Positions 18,997 to 27,436 of a DNA stretch of 64,000 bases are shown here, one piece after another; position 1 is the first letter of the stretch, and every line of letters starts with the position of its first letter. The notes under the pieces are model-generated. The model saw only the letters and a program-made list of their open reading frames with translations, was not told the DNA's origin and searched no databases. Source of the DNA: Caminicella sporogenes DSM 14501 (lineage in GTDB: Bacteria; Bacillota; Clostridia; Peptostreptococcales; Caminicellaceae); NCBI RefSeq assembly GCF_900142285.1, contig NZ_FRAJ01000012.1:37658-101657 (forward strand), read 5' to 3'. The position numbers and the translations under genes were made by a program.

Positions 18997-20406
18997 ATGA
19001 ACACGCCAAATGCAAACAAAATTTCTTTTGGCAAAGCAATGATTCCTATTCTCTTCTTAATCATTGCGCTCATTTTTACACTACAAGTATTTAATGGTGA
19101 TCCACACATTCCAATTATTGCTTCAGCTGTTGTAGCTGCAGTAGTAGCTATTGCGTCTGGACAGTCTTGGAAAGACCTTGAGCAAGGTATGATTGAAACT
19201 ATCAGTATGTCTTTACAAGCCATTCTTATCCTTGCAATTATAGGTATGATAATCGGTACTTGGATACTTGCCGGAATCGTGCCTACAATGATTTATTACG
19301 GATTGAAAATTATTTCTCCAAGCATTTTCCTAGTAGCAACATGTTTAATATGTAGTATAGTATCACTAGCTACAGGAAGTTCTTGGACTACTGCAGGTAC
19401 TGTTGGTATAGCTCTTATAGGTGTAGGTCAGGGCTTAGGAATTCCTCTACCAATAGTTGCAGGTGCTATAATTTCTGGTGCTTACTTCGGCGACAAGATG
19501 TCACCTCTTTCCGATACTACAAATCTTGCTCCAGCAATGGCAGGTGCAACTCTATTTGACCATATTAGACACATGGTATATACTACAGCACCAAGTTTAA
19601 CTATAGCTCTTATTTTATATGGAATTTTAGGTTTCAAGTATGCAGGTAATTCTCTTGATACATCTTCAATTAATATCATTTTAGATGCACTTTCTAAGCA
19701 ATTCACAATTTCTCCATTCTTATTATTACCACCTATACTAGTTATAGCTATGGTTATTATGAAAGTCCCAGCTATTCCGGGTCTTATAGGTGGTACTGTT
19801 CTTGGTGGATTATTTGCTTGGATTTTCCAAGGTGCTGGAATGACAGCTATAATCAAAGCTGCTCACTATGGATTTACTTCTGAAACAGGTATTAAAGCTG
19901 TTGATGAATTACTTACTCGTGGCGGCTTAGACAGTATGATGTGGACAATTTCTCTTATTCTCTGTGCAATGTGCTTTGGTGGAGTTATGGAAAAATCAGG
20001 TATGCTTCATGCATTAGCTGCTAAGATATTAACTCTTGCTAACAATACAGGTTCTCTTGTATTAGCAACTATATTAACTTGTATAGCTACAAATTTTGTA
20101 GCTGGCGACCAATATTTATCAATAGTTATACCTGGTAGAATGTATAAAAACATGTATGATGAACTAGGATTGCATCCAAAGAACCTTTCAAGAGCTCTGG
20201 AAGACTCTGGTACTTTAACATCGCCTTTTGTACCATGGAATACCTGTGGTTCATTTATGCACACTACTTTAGGAGTTCATCCATTTGCATATGCTCCTTA
20301 TGCTTTTCTCAACCTTCTTAATCCAGTAATATCTATATTCTATGGATTTACAGGAATTACAATGGAAAAAGTTTCAAAAAACAAAGCAGATGGAGAAATA
20401 GCTTAA
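18997..20406 (+). CDS. nhaC: NhaC-family Na+/H+ antiporter (first copy)
   Basis: 469-residue polytopic membrane protein, about 11-12 hydrophobic segments. It exports sodium in exchange for protons. Family signatures include the paired helices with SGAYFGDKMSPLSDTTNLAPAMAG (ion-binding Asp, Ser, Thr, Asn residues) and, in the second half, TNFVAGDQYLSIVIPG and ALEDSGTLTSPFVPWNTCG. The ATG at 18997 has a GGGGGG SD 7 nt upstream; earlier ATGs in frame overlap it. A related but diverged copy follows directly. Confidence 0.93.
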   Translation: MNTPNANKISFGKAMIPILFLIIALIFTLQVFNGDPHIPIIASAVVAAVVAIASGQSWKDLEQGMIETISMSLQAILILAIIGMIIGTWILAGIVPTMIYYGLKIISPSIFLVATCLICSIVSLATGSSWTTAGTVGIALIGVGQGLGIPLPIVAGAIISGAYFGDKMSPLSDTTNLAPAMAGATLFDHIRHMVYTTAPSLTIALILYGILGFKYAGNSLDTSSINIILDALSKQFTISPFLLLPPILVIAMVIMKVPAIPGLIGGTVLGGLFAWIFQGAGMTAIIKAAHYGFTSETGIKAVDELLTRGGLDSMMWTISLILCAMCFGGVMEKSGMLHALAAKILTLANNTGSLVLATILTCIATNFVAGDQYLSIVIPGRMYKNMYDELGLHPKNLSRALEDSGTLTSPFVPWNTCGSFMHTTLGVHPFAYAPYAFLNLLNPVISIFYGFTGITMEKVSKNKADGEIA

Positions 20407-20419
20407 ACAGCAAATTTAA

Positions 20420-20440
20420 ACCCGGGAAAAAATCCCGGGT
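20420..20440 (+). terminator. Terminator of the first nhaC copy
   Basis: 8-bp stem ACCCGGGA/TCCCGGGT with 5-nt loop, followed by ATTTTTATTTTTT. Confidence 0.9.
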
Positions 20441-20557
20441 ATTTTTATTTTTTATAATTTACTAAATATTGGATTAGAGATTTAAATATATTATAATTAA
20501 TTTAGAATATTATTTCAAAATTATGAATAAATACATCTTCAATCTTTTCAAAAGGAG

Positions 20558-21922
20558 GTGTTTCATATAAAAAAACAAATCAACATGCAATCTACATATG
20601 TAGTTATTCTCATAACTCTAATTTCAATTATAACTGCAATACTTCTGCATTTGCCTATATATTTAGGTCTATTAACTGGATTACTAACAGCGTCATTCTT
20701 CTCTATAATAAATGGTTATTCTATTAAAGATGTATTTAAAATGTTTTTTTCAGGAATAAAAAATGTCTATACAGTATTAATAATGCTCTCTTTAATAGGA
20801 ATGTTAATAAGTATATGGATGGCTAGTGGTACTATACCTTCTATGATATATTACGGATTTAAGTATTTATCTAATACAAACATTATTTTAGCTGCTTTTC
20901 TAACTTGTTCAATAATCTCAATGATTCTTGGTACTGCACTGGGTACTATAAGTACTGTAGGTAGTGCTTTTCTAAGTTTGTCTATAGGATTAAATATTCC
21001 CCTACCTCTACTAGTTGGAGCTGTAGTTTCAGGAGCTTATTTAGGAGATAGAACCTCTCCCATGTCAAGCAGTCTTAATTTAACAGCCACAATGACTGAA
21101 ACAAATGTTATTGACAATATTAAACATATGCAATATACCACTATACCTGTTTTTATATCAACTTTCTTGATATACTGGTATTTAGGAAATAAATTTATAA
21201 ATACAAACACAAATGGAATAAAGCATTTTCAAAATTTATTCATATCAACCTTCAATATAGGTTTTATTTCATTAGTACCTCCTGCTCTAATTTTAATTTG
21301 TGCAGTAATTTTCAAAATGTCCATAGTTAAAAGTATTTTTATAGGTCTATTATCTAGTGTTTTTATATCTTTATATATCAATAATTTAACTCTTACTAAC
21401 CTTTTAAAAATAGCTGTATATGGATATTATCCTTTAAATAAAGAAATATCTAAAATCATGTCAGGTAGCGGTTTTATTTCGATGATAAACGTTTTACTTG
21501 TAATAATTTTTTCAACTGGTTTGAATGGAATTTTAGAAGATACTAAAATGATAAAACCTTTAATTGAAAAAATCTCATATAGTATAAAAAACTTTAAAGA
21601 CCTCATTTACAAAACTGCACTACTATCATTTATTATTTCAGTAATTACCTGTAATCAAACTTTATCTTCTATAATTCCGGGACAATATTTAAAACAAATA
21701 TACGACAAATTTGAAATCCCTAAAAGTACTTTAGCTAGAACTATTTCAGATTCTGGAATAATTACAGTACCATTAATTCCATGGAATGTAAATGCTATAC
21801 TTGTATCTTCTATAATGAAAATCTCAGCTATTAAATATATACCTTTCGCTTTTTTCTGCTACCTGCTTCCACTATTTACATTAATATATCCTAATTTTAG
21901 AAATATAAAATCTAAAAACTAA
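20558..21922 (+). CDS. nhaC: NhaC-family Na+/H+ antiporter (second, diverged copy)
   Basis: About 450 residues, same fold as the preceding antiporter with matching motifs SGAYLGDRTSPMSSSLNLTATM and TCNQTLSSIIPG / ISDSGIITVPLIPWN. Several charged or polar positions differ: DKMSPLSDTTNLA becomes DRTSPMSSSLNLT, so two Asp/Thr sites are Ser; substrate or coupling may differ. The start is unusual. A perfect AAGGAGG (20552-20558) lies 8 nt before an in-frame ATA (20567), which would give MKKQIN-like residues; GTG at 20558 overlaps the SD and the first ATG (20585) is 26 nt away. I give the longest frame. Own terminator on each side, so a separate unit. Confidence 0.88.
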   Translation: MFHIKKQINMQSTYVVILITLISIITAILLHLPIYLGLLTGLLTASFFSIINGYSIKDVFKMFFSGIKNVYTVLIMLSLIGMLISIWMASGTIPSMIYYGFKYLSNTNIILAAFLTCSIISMILGTALGTISTVGSAFLSLSIGLNIPLPLLVGAVVSGAYLGDRTSPMSSSLNLTATMTETNVIDNIKHMQYTTIPVFISTFLIYWYLGNKFINTNTNGIKHFQNLFISTFNIGFISLVPPALILICAVIFKMSIVKSIFIGLLSSVFISLYINNLTLTNLLKIAVYGYYPLNKEISKIMSGSGFISMINVLLVIIFSTGLNGILEDTKMIKPLIEKISYSIKNFKDLIYKTALLSFIISVITCNQTLSSIIPGQYLKQIYDKFEIPKSTLARTISDSGIITVPLIPWNVNAILVSSIMKISAIKYIPFAFFCYLLPLFTLIYPNFRNIKSKN

Positions 21923-21937
21923 ATCTATTAACAATAA

Positions 21938-21968
21938 AAAATATAACTTTTTTAAAAAGTTATATTTT
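21938..21968 (+). terminator. Terminator of the second nhaC copy
   Basis: 15-bp perfect A/T-rich inverted repeat around 21953 (AATATAACTTTTT and complement), followed by TTTT-containing sequence. Confidence 0.7.
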
Positions 21969-22008
21969 CATAAATATAAATTCATACTAGAACAGAAAGG
22001 GTGGTTTT

Positions 22009-22686
22009 ATGAAAATTAAATATTTGGGTCATGCTGCATTCTACATAGAAGAAGGTAATTTCAAAGCTCTGATAGACCCATTTTTATCAGGTAATCCTAC
22101 AGCTAAATCATCACCTGAAAATTTTAGTAGTATAAACTATATTTTCATCACTCATGGTCATGGCGACCATTTAGGTGATACTGTACAAATTGCAAAAAAT
22201 AATAATTCAATAGTCATAACAAATTTCGAAATTTCTCTATATCTTGGTAATCAAAATGTAAACACTCATCCAATGCATATAGGTGGAAAAGCAAAATTTG
22301 ATTTTGGTACAGTTAAAATGACGCCTGCTCTTCATGGCTCTGGAATACAAACTGAAAAAGGGCTTATTTATGGTGGAAATCCATGTGGCTTTGTTATTGA
22401 ACTAGACGGTAAAAAGATATATCATGCCGGTGATACAGGTCTAACAATGGATATGAAATTATTAGAATCAGAAAATATAGATTTAGCTATACTACCAATT
22501 GGCGGAAATTTTACAATGGATATTGATGATGCTGTTAAAGCAGTAGAATTCATTAAACCTAAAAAAGTTATTCCTATACACTATAATACTTTCCCTATCA
22601 TAAAAGCTTCACCAGAAGAATTTAAATCAAAAGTAAAAAATTCTGAAGTCATAATATTAAAACCTGATGAAGAATATAATCTATAA
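22009..22686 (+). CDS. UPF0173-type metal-dependent hydrolase (metallo-beta-lactamase fold)
   Basis: 225 residues, the usual size of the YtkL/UPF0173 family. Zinc ligands are visible in [19 protein letters not shown], the [11 protein letters not shown] segment after KIYHAGDTG, and IPIHYNTF at the C terminus. The family is conserved but its physiological substrate is not known. ATG start with GAAAGGGTGG. Single-gene unit ending in a strong terminator. Confidence 0.92.
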   Translation: MKIKYLGHAAFYIEEGNFKALIDPFLSGNPTAKSSPENFSSINYIFITHGHGDHLGDTVQIAKNNNSIVITNFEISLYLGNQNVNTHPMHIGGKAKFDFGTVKMTPALHGSGIQTEKGLIYGGNPCGFVIELDGKKIYHAGDTGLTMDMKLLESENIDLAILPIGGNFTMDIDDAVKAVEFIKPKKVIPIHYNTFPIIKASPEEFKSKVKNSEVIILKPDEEYNL

Positions 22687-22707
22687 GAACCGTTTTAAAC
22701 GGTTCTT
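22685..22707 (+). terminator. Terminator after the UPF0173 gene
   Basis: 11-bp arms AAGAACCGTTT/AAACGGTTCTT around one base, followed by TACTTTTTTTT; the left arm starts at the stop codon. Confidence 0.9.
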
Positions 22708-22808
22708 TACTTTTTTTTAACACTTTAAAACTTGCAAAAGATATAAGTATACTGATATATTTATTCTAGTTATAATTTTAAAAACTATATCTGAATGAGG
22801 TGTTATAA

Positions 22809-23669
22809 ATGAATAAAAAGAAAGGAATACTCCTGCTTCTTACATCTTCTTTTTGTTTTGCAGTTATGGCTGCAAGTGTAAAATCCGTTCCTCATATACC
22901 TTTGTATGAAAAAGTATTTTTCAGAAACTTGCTAGGTATTTTCATAATGGGTGGATTTATTATAAAAAATAAAAAAAGTTTTAAAAGCTCAAATGCTAAA
23001 CTACTTGCTATGCGATGTATCTTTGGAGTCTTAGGAGTTATGGCATACTTTTACTCCATATCTAAGCTAGCTCTATCTGATGCAGTTTTGCTCAATAAAA
23101 TGTCTCCATTTTTTGTTGTAATATTTTCAGTATTATTTCTCAAAGAAAAAATAAATAAATTTCAAGTTTATGCTATTATAATTGCACTAATCGGTGCTGG
23201 ATTTGTAATCAAACCACAGTTTAATTATACTGTAATACCAGCCATAATAGGTCTACTTTCTGCAATCTTAGCAGCTTCATCTTATACTATTATAAGACAC
23301 CTTAGACTATATGACTCACCAGAAGTAATAGTATTCTACTTTAGCTTATTTTCTTCTATATCTATGATACCTTTTATGATTGCAGGTAATTTTACTATAC
23401 CCACTTATAAAGATTTACTTATTCTACTCTTAATAAGTCTATCTGCAACATGTGCACAAACTTTTATGACAAATGCTTACAGGTATGCTCCAGCATCTCA
23501 ACTTGCCATATATGGATATGCCAATATCATTTTTTCAACCATATTTGGAATAATATTATGGAGTGAATTTCCTGACTTATTAAGTATAACAGGAGGTCTA
23601 TTAATCATACTTGGCGGATTCATAAATTATATTTCAACTAATAGCAAGCACTTCAAAACAAAAAAATAA
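22809..23669 (+). CDS. EamA/DMT-superfamily transporter
   Basis: 286 residues with ten hydrophobic segments arranged as two EamA repeats of five helices. Such proteins mostly export metabolites or amino acids, or transport S-adenosylmethionine; the substrate cannot be read. The first repeat ends with the typical LSDAVLLNKMSPFFVVIFSVLFLKEK, the second with YANIIFSTIFGIILWSEFP. ATG start preceded by GAGGTG. Flanked by terminators, so a single-gene unit. Confidence 0.88.
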   Translation: MNKKKGILLLLTSSFCFAVMAASVKSVPHIPLYEKVFFRNLLGIFIMGGFIIKNKKSFKSSNAKLLAMRCIFGVLGVMAYFYSISKLALSDAVLLNKMSPFFVVIFSVLFLKEKINKFQVYAIIIALIGAGFVIKPQFNYTVIPAIIGLLSAILAASSYTIIRHLRLYDSPEVIVFYFSLFSSISMIPFMIAGNFTIPTYKDLLILLLISLSATCAQTFMTNAYRYAPASQLAIYGYANIIFSTIFGIILWSEFPDLLSITGGLLIILGGFINYISTNSKHFKTKK

Positions 23670-23684
23670 ACAAAAAACTTATTC

Positions 23685-23715
23685 ACCTCACATTTTATTC
23701 TGCTAAAAGTGAGGT
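23685..23715 (+). terminator. Terminator after the EamA gene
   Basis: ACCTCAC/GTGAGGT 7-bp stem with extra A-T pairing inside, followed by a T8 run. Confidence 0.85.
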
Positions 23716-23803
23716 TTTTTTATTTGTAATTTTCAAAATAATTATAACTGATTGAAATATGTTATAATTATTAATATAATCTGATTGATTGGAGGTTTTT
23801 TCT

Positions 23804-25051
23804 ATGTCTGAAAATTTTTCAATGGTAGCTCCTCATTCTAAAAGACCTGTTAATGAAGATAAAATTTTTGCTGCCAGCAGACAGGCTAAAGAAGCTATAG
23901 AAAAATACGGATTTGAAAACGTCATAAATTCAACAGTGGGGGCTCTTTTAGATGATAACGGAAAATTATTAGTCTTGCCAACTGTAATTAAAGTCCTTAA
24001 AAATCTTCCACCTGAAGAAATAGCTGCATATGCTCCAATAGCCGGTTTACCAGAATATTTAGAAACTGTTAAAACTGCAGCTTTTAGAGAATGTATGCCA
24101 GAAGGATATATTGAAGCTATTGCGACTCCGGGCGGTTCAGGCGCTATAAGACATACTATATGGAATTATTCTGAAATGGGAGATTATATACTTACTTCTG
24201 ACTGGTATTGGGGACCTTATAAAACTATCGCTGAAGAACACGGAAGAAAAATAACTACATATACTTTCTTTGATGAAAACAAAAACTTTAATATTAAATC
24301 ATTTAGAGAAAAACTTAATCAGCTTTTAAAAATACAAGATAGAGTAGTTATACTGCTTAATTCTCCAGCTCATAATCCAACAGGATTTAGTCTTGAAATT
24401 TCAGAATGGGAAGAAGTTATAAACATCCTAAAAAATTTTGCAAAAAACAAAGATAAAAAAATTATCTTATTTTCAGATATTGCATATATAGACTTCGCAG
24501 GAGAAAAAAATAAATCTAGACAATTTATGAAACTCTTTGGAAACCTTCCAGAAAACATTCTAACAATAGTATCTTTTAGCATGTCTAAAGGATATACACT
24601 ATATGGAATGAGAAGCGGTGCAATGATTTGTATCACATCTAACAAAAGCATTGCAGAAGAATTTAAAAATGTAGGACAATTTTCAAATAGGGGTGTTTGG
24701 TCTAATGGTACACGAAGTGCAATGAAAATATTGGCTGAAATATTTAAAAATTCCGAATTATTATCAAAGGTTGAAACAGAACGAAATGTTCTCAAAAAAA
24801 TGCTAAATGAAAGAGCTCAATCTTTTGTAAATGAAGCAAAAAAAATAGGACTTGATATTTGTCCTTATAAATCAGGTTTCTTTATTACAATACCTTGTAA
24901 TAATCCTGAACTAGTTTCTGAAAAACTCAAAAAAGATAACATTTTCGTAGTTCCTCTCCAAAAAGGTATTAGATTTGCTGTATGTTCTGTATCTAAAGAA
25001 AAATGTTTAAAAGCACCTTTAAAACTTTTAAATGCTATTAAAAACATATAA
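23804..25051 (+). CDS. PLP-dependent class I/II aminotransferase
   Basis: 415 residues, fold type I. PLP-binding landmarks are seen: NSPAHNPTG with the Asn that contacts the cofactor, the SDIAYIDFAG segment with the Asp, and SFSMSKGYTLYGMRSGAM holding the Schiff-base Lys and the Arg-containing GxRxG. The C-terminal FAVCSVSKEKC carries the substrate-carboxylate Arg. It resembles aspartate/aromatic aminotransferase-type enzymes of Clostridia; the amino donor is not readable. ATG at 23804 follows GGAGG; five upstream codons are in frame but lie over the SD. Confidence 0.88.
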   Translation: MSENFSMVAPHSKRPVNEDKIFAASRQAKEAIEKYGFENVINSTVGALLDDNGKLLVLPTVIKVLKNLPPEEIAAYAPIAGLPEYLETVKTAAFRECMPEGYIEAIATPGGSGAIRHTIWNYSEMGDYILTSDWYWGPYKTIAEEHGRKITTYTFFDENKNFNIKSFREKLNQLLKIQDRVVILLNSPAHNPTGFSLEISEWEEVINILKNFAKNKDKKIILFSDIAYIDFAGEKNKSRQFMKLFGNLPENILTIVSFSMSKGYTLYGMRSGAMICITSNKSIAEEFKNVGQFSNRGVWSNGTRSAMKILAEIFKNSELLSKVETERNVLKKMLNERAQSFVNEAKKIGLDICPYKSGFFITIPCNNPELVSEKLKKDNIFVVPLQKGIRFAVCSVSKEKCLKAPLKLLNAIKNI

Positions 25052-25077
25052 AAATAGCTGCTTTTAGCAGCTATTTT
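25051..25077. terminator. Bidirectional terminator, aminotransferase / lspA
   Basis: Perfect 11-bp stem AAAATAGCTGC/GCAGCTATTTT with 5-nt loop, lying between the two convergent stops. Confidence 0.9.
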
Positions 25078-25528
25078 ATATTTCTATTTTTTTAAATATA
25101 ACTGCATATGCAAGAAGTATAGAACCCGTAACAATAAATATATCAGCTACATTAAAAACTGGATAATTAATCAAAGTAAAATCAAAAAAATCCACAACAT
25201 AATTTAACCGCACTCTATCTACCAAATTTCCTATTGCTCCTCCTATAATAAACGATAAAGAAAATTTTAATAAAAATAAATTTTCTTTATTTATAACTTT
25301 TACAAGATAAACTATTAAAGCCAATACTACAACTGCAGTCATTAATATTAAAAATATCTGCTTATTTCTCAATATACTAAAAGCTGCTCCCGTATTTTCT
25401 CTATATGTAAGATGAAATATATTTTTTATCAAAGGATATGTATCAATAGATTTTAAATATGTAACAGCTAAATATTTTGTAAATTGATCTAAAACTACAA
25501 TCATTATTATTAGTAAAAAGTATACCAT
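25076..25528 (-). CDS. lspA: Lipoprotein signal peptidase (signal peptidase II)
   Basis: 150 residues, four TM segments. It cuts the signal peptide of diacylglyceryl-prolipoproteins at the membrane; substrates in this window include the SH3/glycosidase-like lipoprotein and the PrsA-like protein. The conserved sites are present: VVLDQFTKYLAVTYL, GGAIGNLVDRVRLNYVVDFFDF with the first catalytic Asp, and FNVADIFIVTGSILL with the second. ATG at 25528. It is about 60 nt downstream of the start region of the cls gene but on a separate reading unit; the lspA gene is transcribed toward the aminotransferase. Confidence 0.96.
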   Translation of the reverse strand: MVYFLLIIMIVVLDQFTKYLAVTYLKSIDTYPLIKNIFHLTYRENTGAAFSILRNKQIFLILMTAVVVLALIVYLVKVINKENLFLLKFSLSFIIGGAIGNLVDRVRLNYVVDFFDFTLINYPVFNVADIFIVTGSILLAYAVIFKKIEI

Positions 25529-25589
25529 ATTTATCCTCCAAGCTTTTTTAAATTCACTTCTTTATTTTAGCATAATTCCAACTCATTAG

Positions 25590-27146
25590 CTATAATAAAG
25601 GTGAAAATAACTTTCCAAGTGACTCCATAAATTTATTATAAATACTTCTTTTAGAAAACTCCTCTAAAATAATTTCCTTACTGTCTTTTAAATCCTGTAT
25701 AAAATCTCTTTCAAGTCTTTTTACGAATTCTTCATCATATATAAAAGCATTGACTTCAAAATTTATTCTAAGACTTCTTATGTCCAAATTAGCGGTTCCT
25801 ATAGAAGCACCTATACTATCTACAAATAAAATCTTACTATGTATAAAACCTTTTTCATATGTATAAATCTTTACTCCAGCTTTTAACAACTCCTCAATAT
25901 TTGCTCTTGAAGCCCAATAGACTAAATAATGGTCAGGTTTATTAGGAATAATAATTCGCACATCTACTCCACTAAGAGCTGCTATTTTTAAAGCCATCGA
26001 TATACTTTCATCGGGAACTAAATAAGGAGTAGTTATCCAAATTTTTTCTTCAGCCGTAGTTATCATGGTAAAATATGCTTGGAGTATAACTTCCCAATCA
26101 GAATCAGGTCCACTAGATGTAATTTGAACTAATTGTTCTCCACAATAATCTAATTTAGGATAATAAACTTCATCTGAAATAAATTGTTTTGAAACAAAAT
26201 GCCAATCTTTCAAAAAAATATTTTGCAAACTATATACTGCCTCACCTTCAACTTTTAAATGAGTATCTCTCCAAAAGCCAAGCTTTCTGCTTCCTTTTAA
26301 ATATTCATCACCTATATTTAATCCTCCTACAAATCCAACTTTACCATCTATTACAACTATTTTTCTATGATTTCTATAATTTAGTTCCCTACTTAAAACA
26401 GGAAACATAACGGGATAGAAAGGATATATATCCACTCCTGAATTTCTTAACTCCTCTATATAATCCTTGCTAAGCCGCCAACTTCCCACACTATCATATA
26501 TGACTCTAACCTTTATTCCTGATGCTGCTTTATCTTTTAAAATATCTTTTATTTTATTTCCTATATCATCACATTTAATTATAAAATATTCCATATGAAT
26601 ATGATGCTTAGCTTTCTTAAGTTCTTCTATTATAGCAGAAAATGTTTTTTCGCCATTAGTAAGCACCTTAACTCTATTATTTACAGTAAAAGGAGCATTT
26701 GAATTATTAAGTAATAAATTTATTAATTTGCTTTTAACTAAACTCTTATCATTATCAAATAGTTTTACTTCCTTTAATATTTCTTTCTGATTTTTAGCTA
26801 TACTTTTAAGAAATTTAAATTCTAAATCTTTTTTCTTTTTAAAAGTCTTTTTCTTTCTAGTGTTTTGCCCAAATAACATATAAAAAATAAATCCTATAAT
26901 CGGCAGTAAAAAAAGCACCAGTAGCCACGCAATCGTTTTAGAAGGATTTTTATTTTCAAAAAATATAACTATTCCTATAAAAAAAACGTAAATAGTAAAA
27001 ACAAAACCAAACACAGATGATAAATTATGCCAAATTTTATTAAAAATTATATTTGTCCTAATCTCAAAAATCGTTATTCCTAAAACAGCAGAAATTATAA
27101 TAAAAAACACTATCGAAGCTATAGTCTTTTTAGATAATCTTTTCAT
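25590..27146 (-). CDS. cls: Cardiolipin synthase
   Basis: 518 residues. It condenses two phosphatidylglycerol molecules to cardiolipin in the membrane. Two N-terminal TM helices (about 10-28 and 38-62) precede two phospholipase-D HKD motifs: NYRHNRKIVVIDGKVGFVGG and FIHSKILFVDSIGASIGTANLD. ATG at 27146 has GGTGA upstream. It lies 60 nt upstream of lspA in the same direction and may be cotranscribed with it. Confidence 0.95.
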   Translation of the reverse strand: MKRLSKKTIASIVFFIIISAVLGITIFEIRTNIIFNKIWHNLSSVFGFVFTIYVFFIGIVIFFENKNPSKTIAWLLVLFLLPIIGFIFYMLFGQNTRKKKTFKKKKDLEFKFLKSIAKNQKEILKEVKLFDNDKSLVKSKLINLLLNNSNAPFTVNNRVKVLTNGEKTFSAIIEELKKAKHHIHMEYFIIKCDDIGNKIKDILKDKAASGIKVRVIYDSVGSWRLSKDYIEELRNSGVDIYPFYPVMFPVLSRELNYRNHRKIVVIDGKVGFVGGLNIGDEYLKGSRKLGFWRDTHLKVEGEAVYSLQNIFLKDWHFVSKQFISDEVYYPKLDYCGEQLVQITSSGPDSDWEVILQAYFTMITTAEEKIWITTPYLVPDESISMALKIAALSGVDVRIIIPNKPDHYLVYWASRANIEELLKAGVKIYTYEKGFIHSKILFVDSIGASIGTANLDIRSLRINFEVNAFIYDEEFVKRLERDFIQDLKDSKEIILEEFSKRSIYNKFMESLGKLFSPLL

Positions 27147-27404
27147 ATTTTCACCACTATTATTTAAATTTTTTATTACACATATATAATTACAAAATTT
27201 AATCTTAATATATTTTATGTACTTAATTTAATCATATACAAAATTAATTTTTACTTATTTTGAAAATACCCACTATATAAAAAATCAAATCGCCAGATTA
27301 AATTAGAAGTTTTAACTTTAATCTCTTTATTCTTAAATTTTAACATATCTAACTTTAATTTATTTAAATAATGCAAAAAAATATTTAAAACCTTATAGAA
27401 AAAT
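27147..27404. other. A/T-rich intergenic region upstream of cls
   Basis: Between the cls start and the terminator of the B12-fusion gene. It should contain the cls promoter; I see no gene, repeat or structured RNA. Confidence 0.5.
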
Positions 27405-27436
27405 AAATACCCACTTGAATTTCAAGTGAGTATTTA
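27405..27436 (-). terminator. Terminator of the opine dehydrogenase / B12-fusion operon
   Basis: 14-bp arms AAATACCCACTTGA / TCAAGTGAGTATTT with one C-A mismatch and a 4-nt centre; the right end overlaps the stop of the B12-fusion gene. Confidence 0.8.

Noticed and set aside
18764..19000. 78-codon plus-strand frame before nhaC
   Set aside because: No SD, composition like AT-rich noncoding DNA, and it overlaps the proximal promoter and nhaC start.
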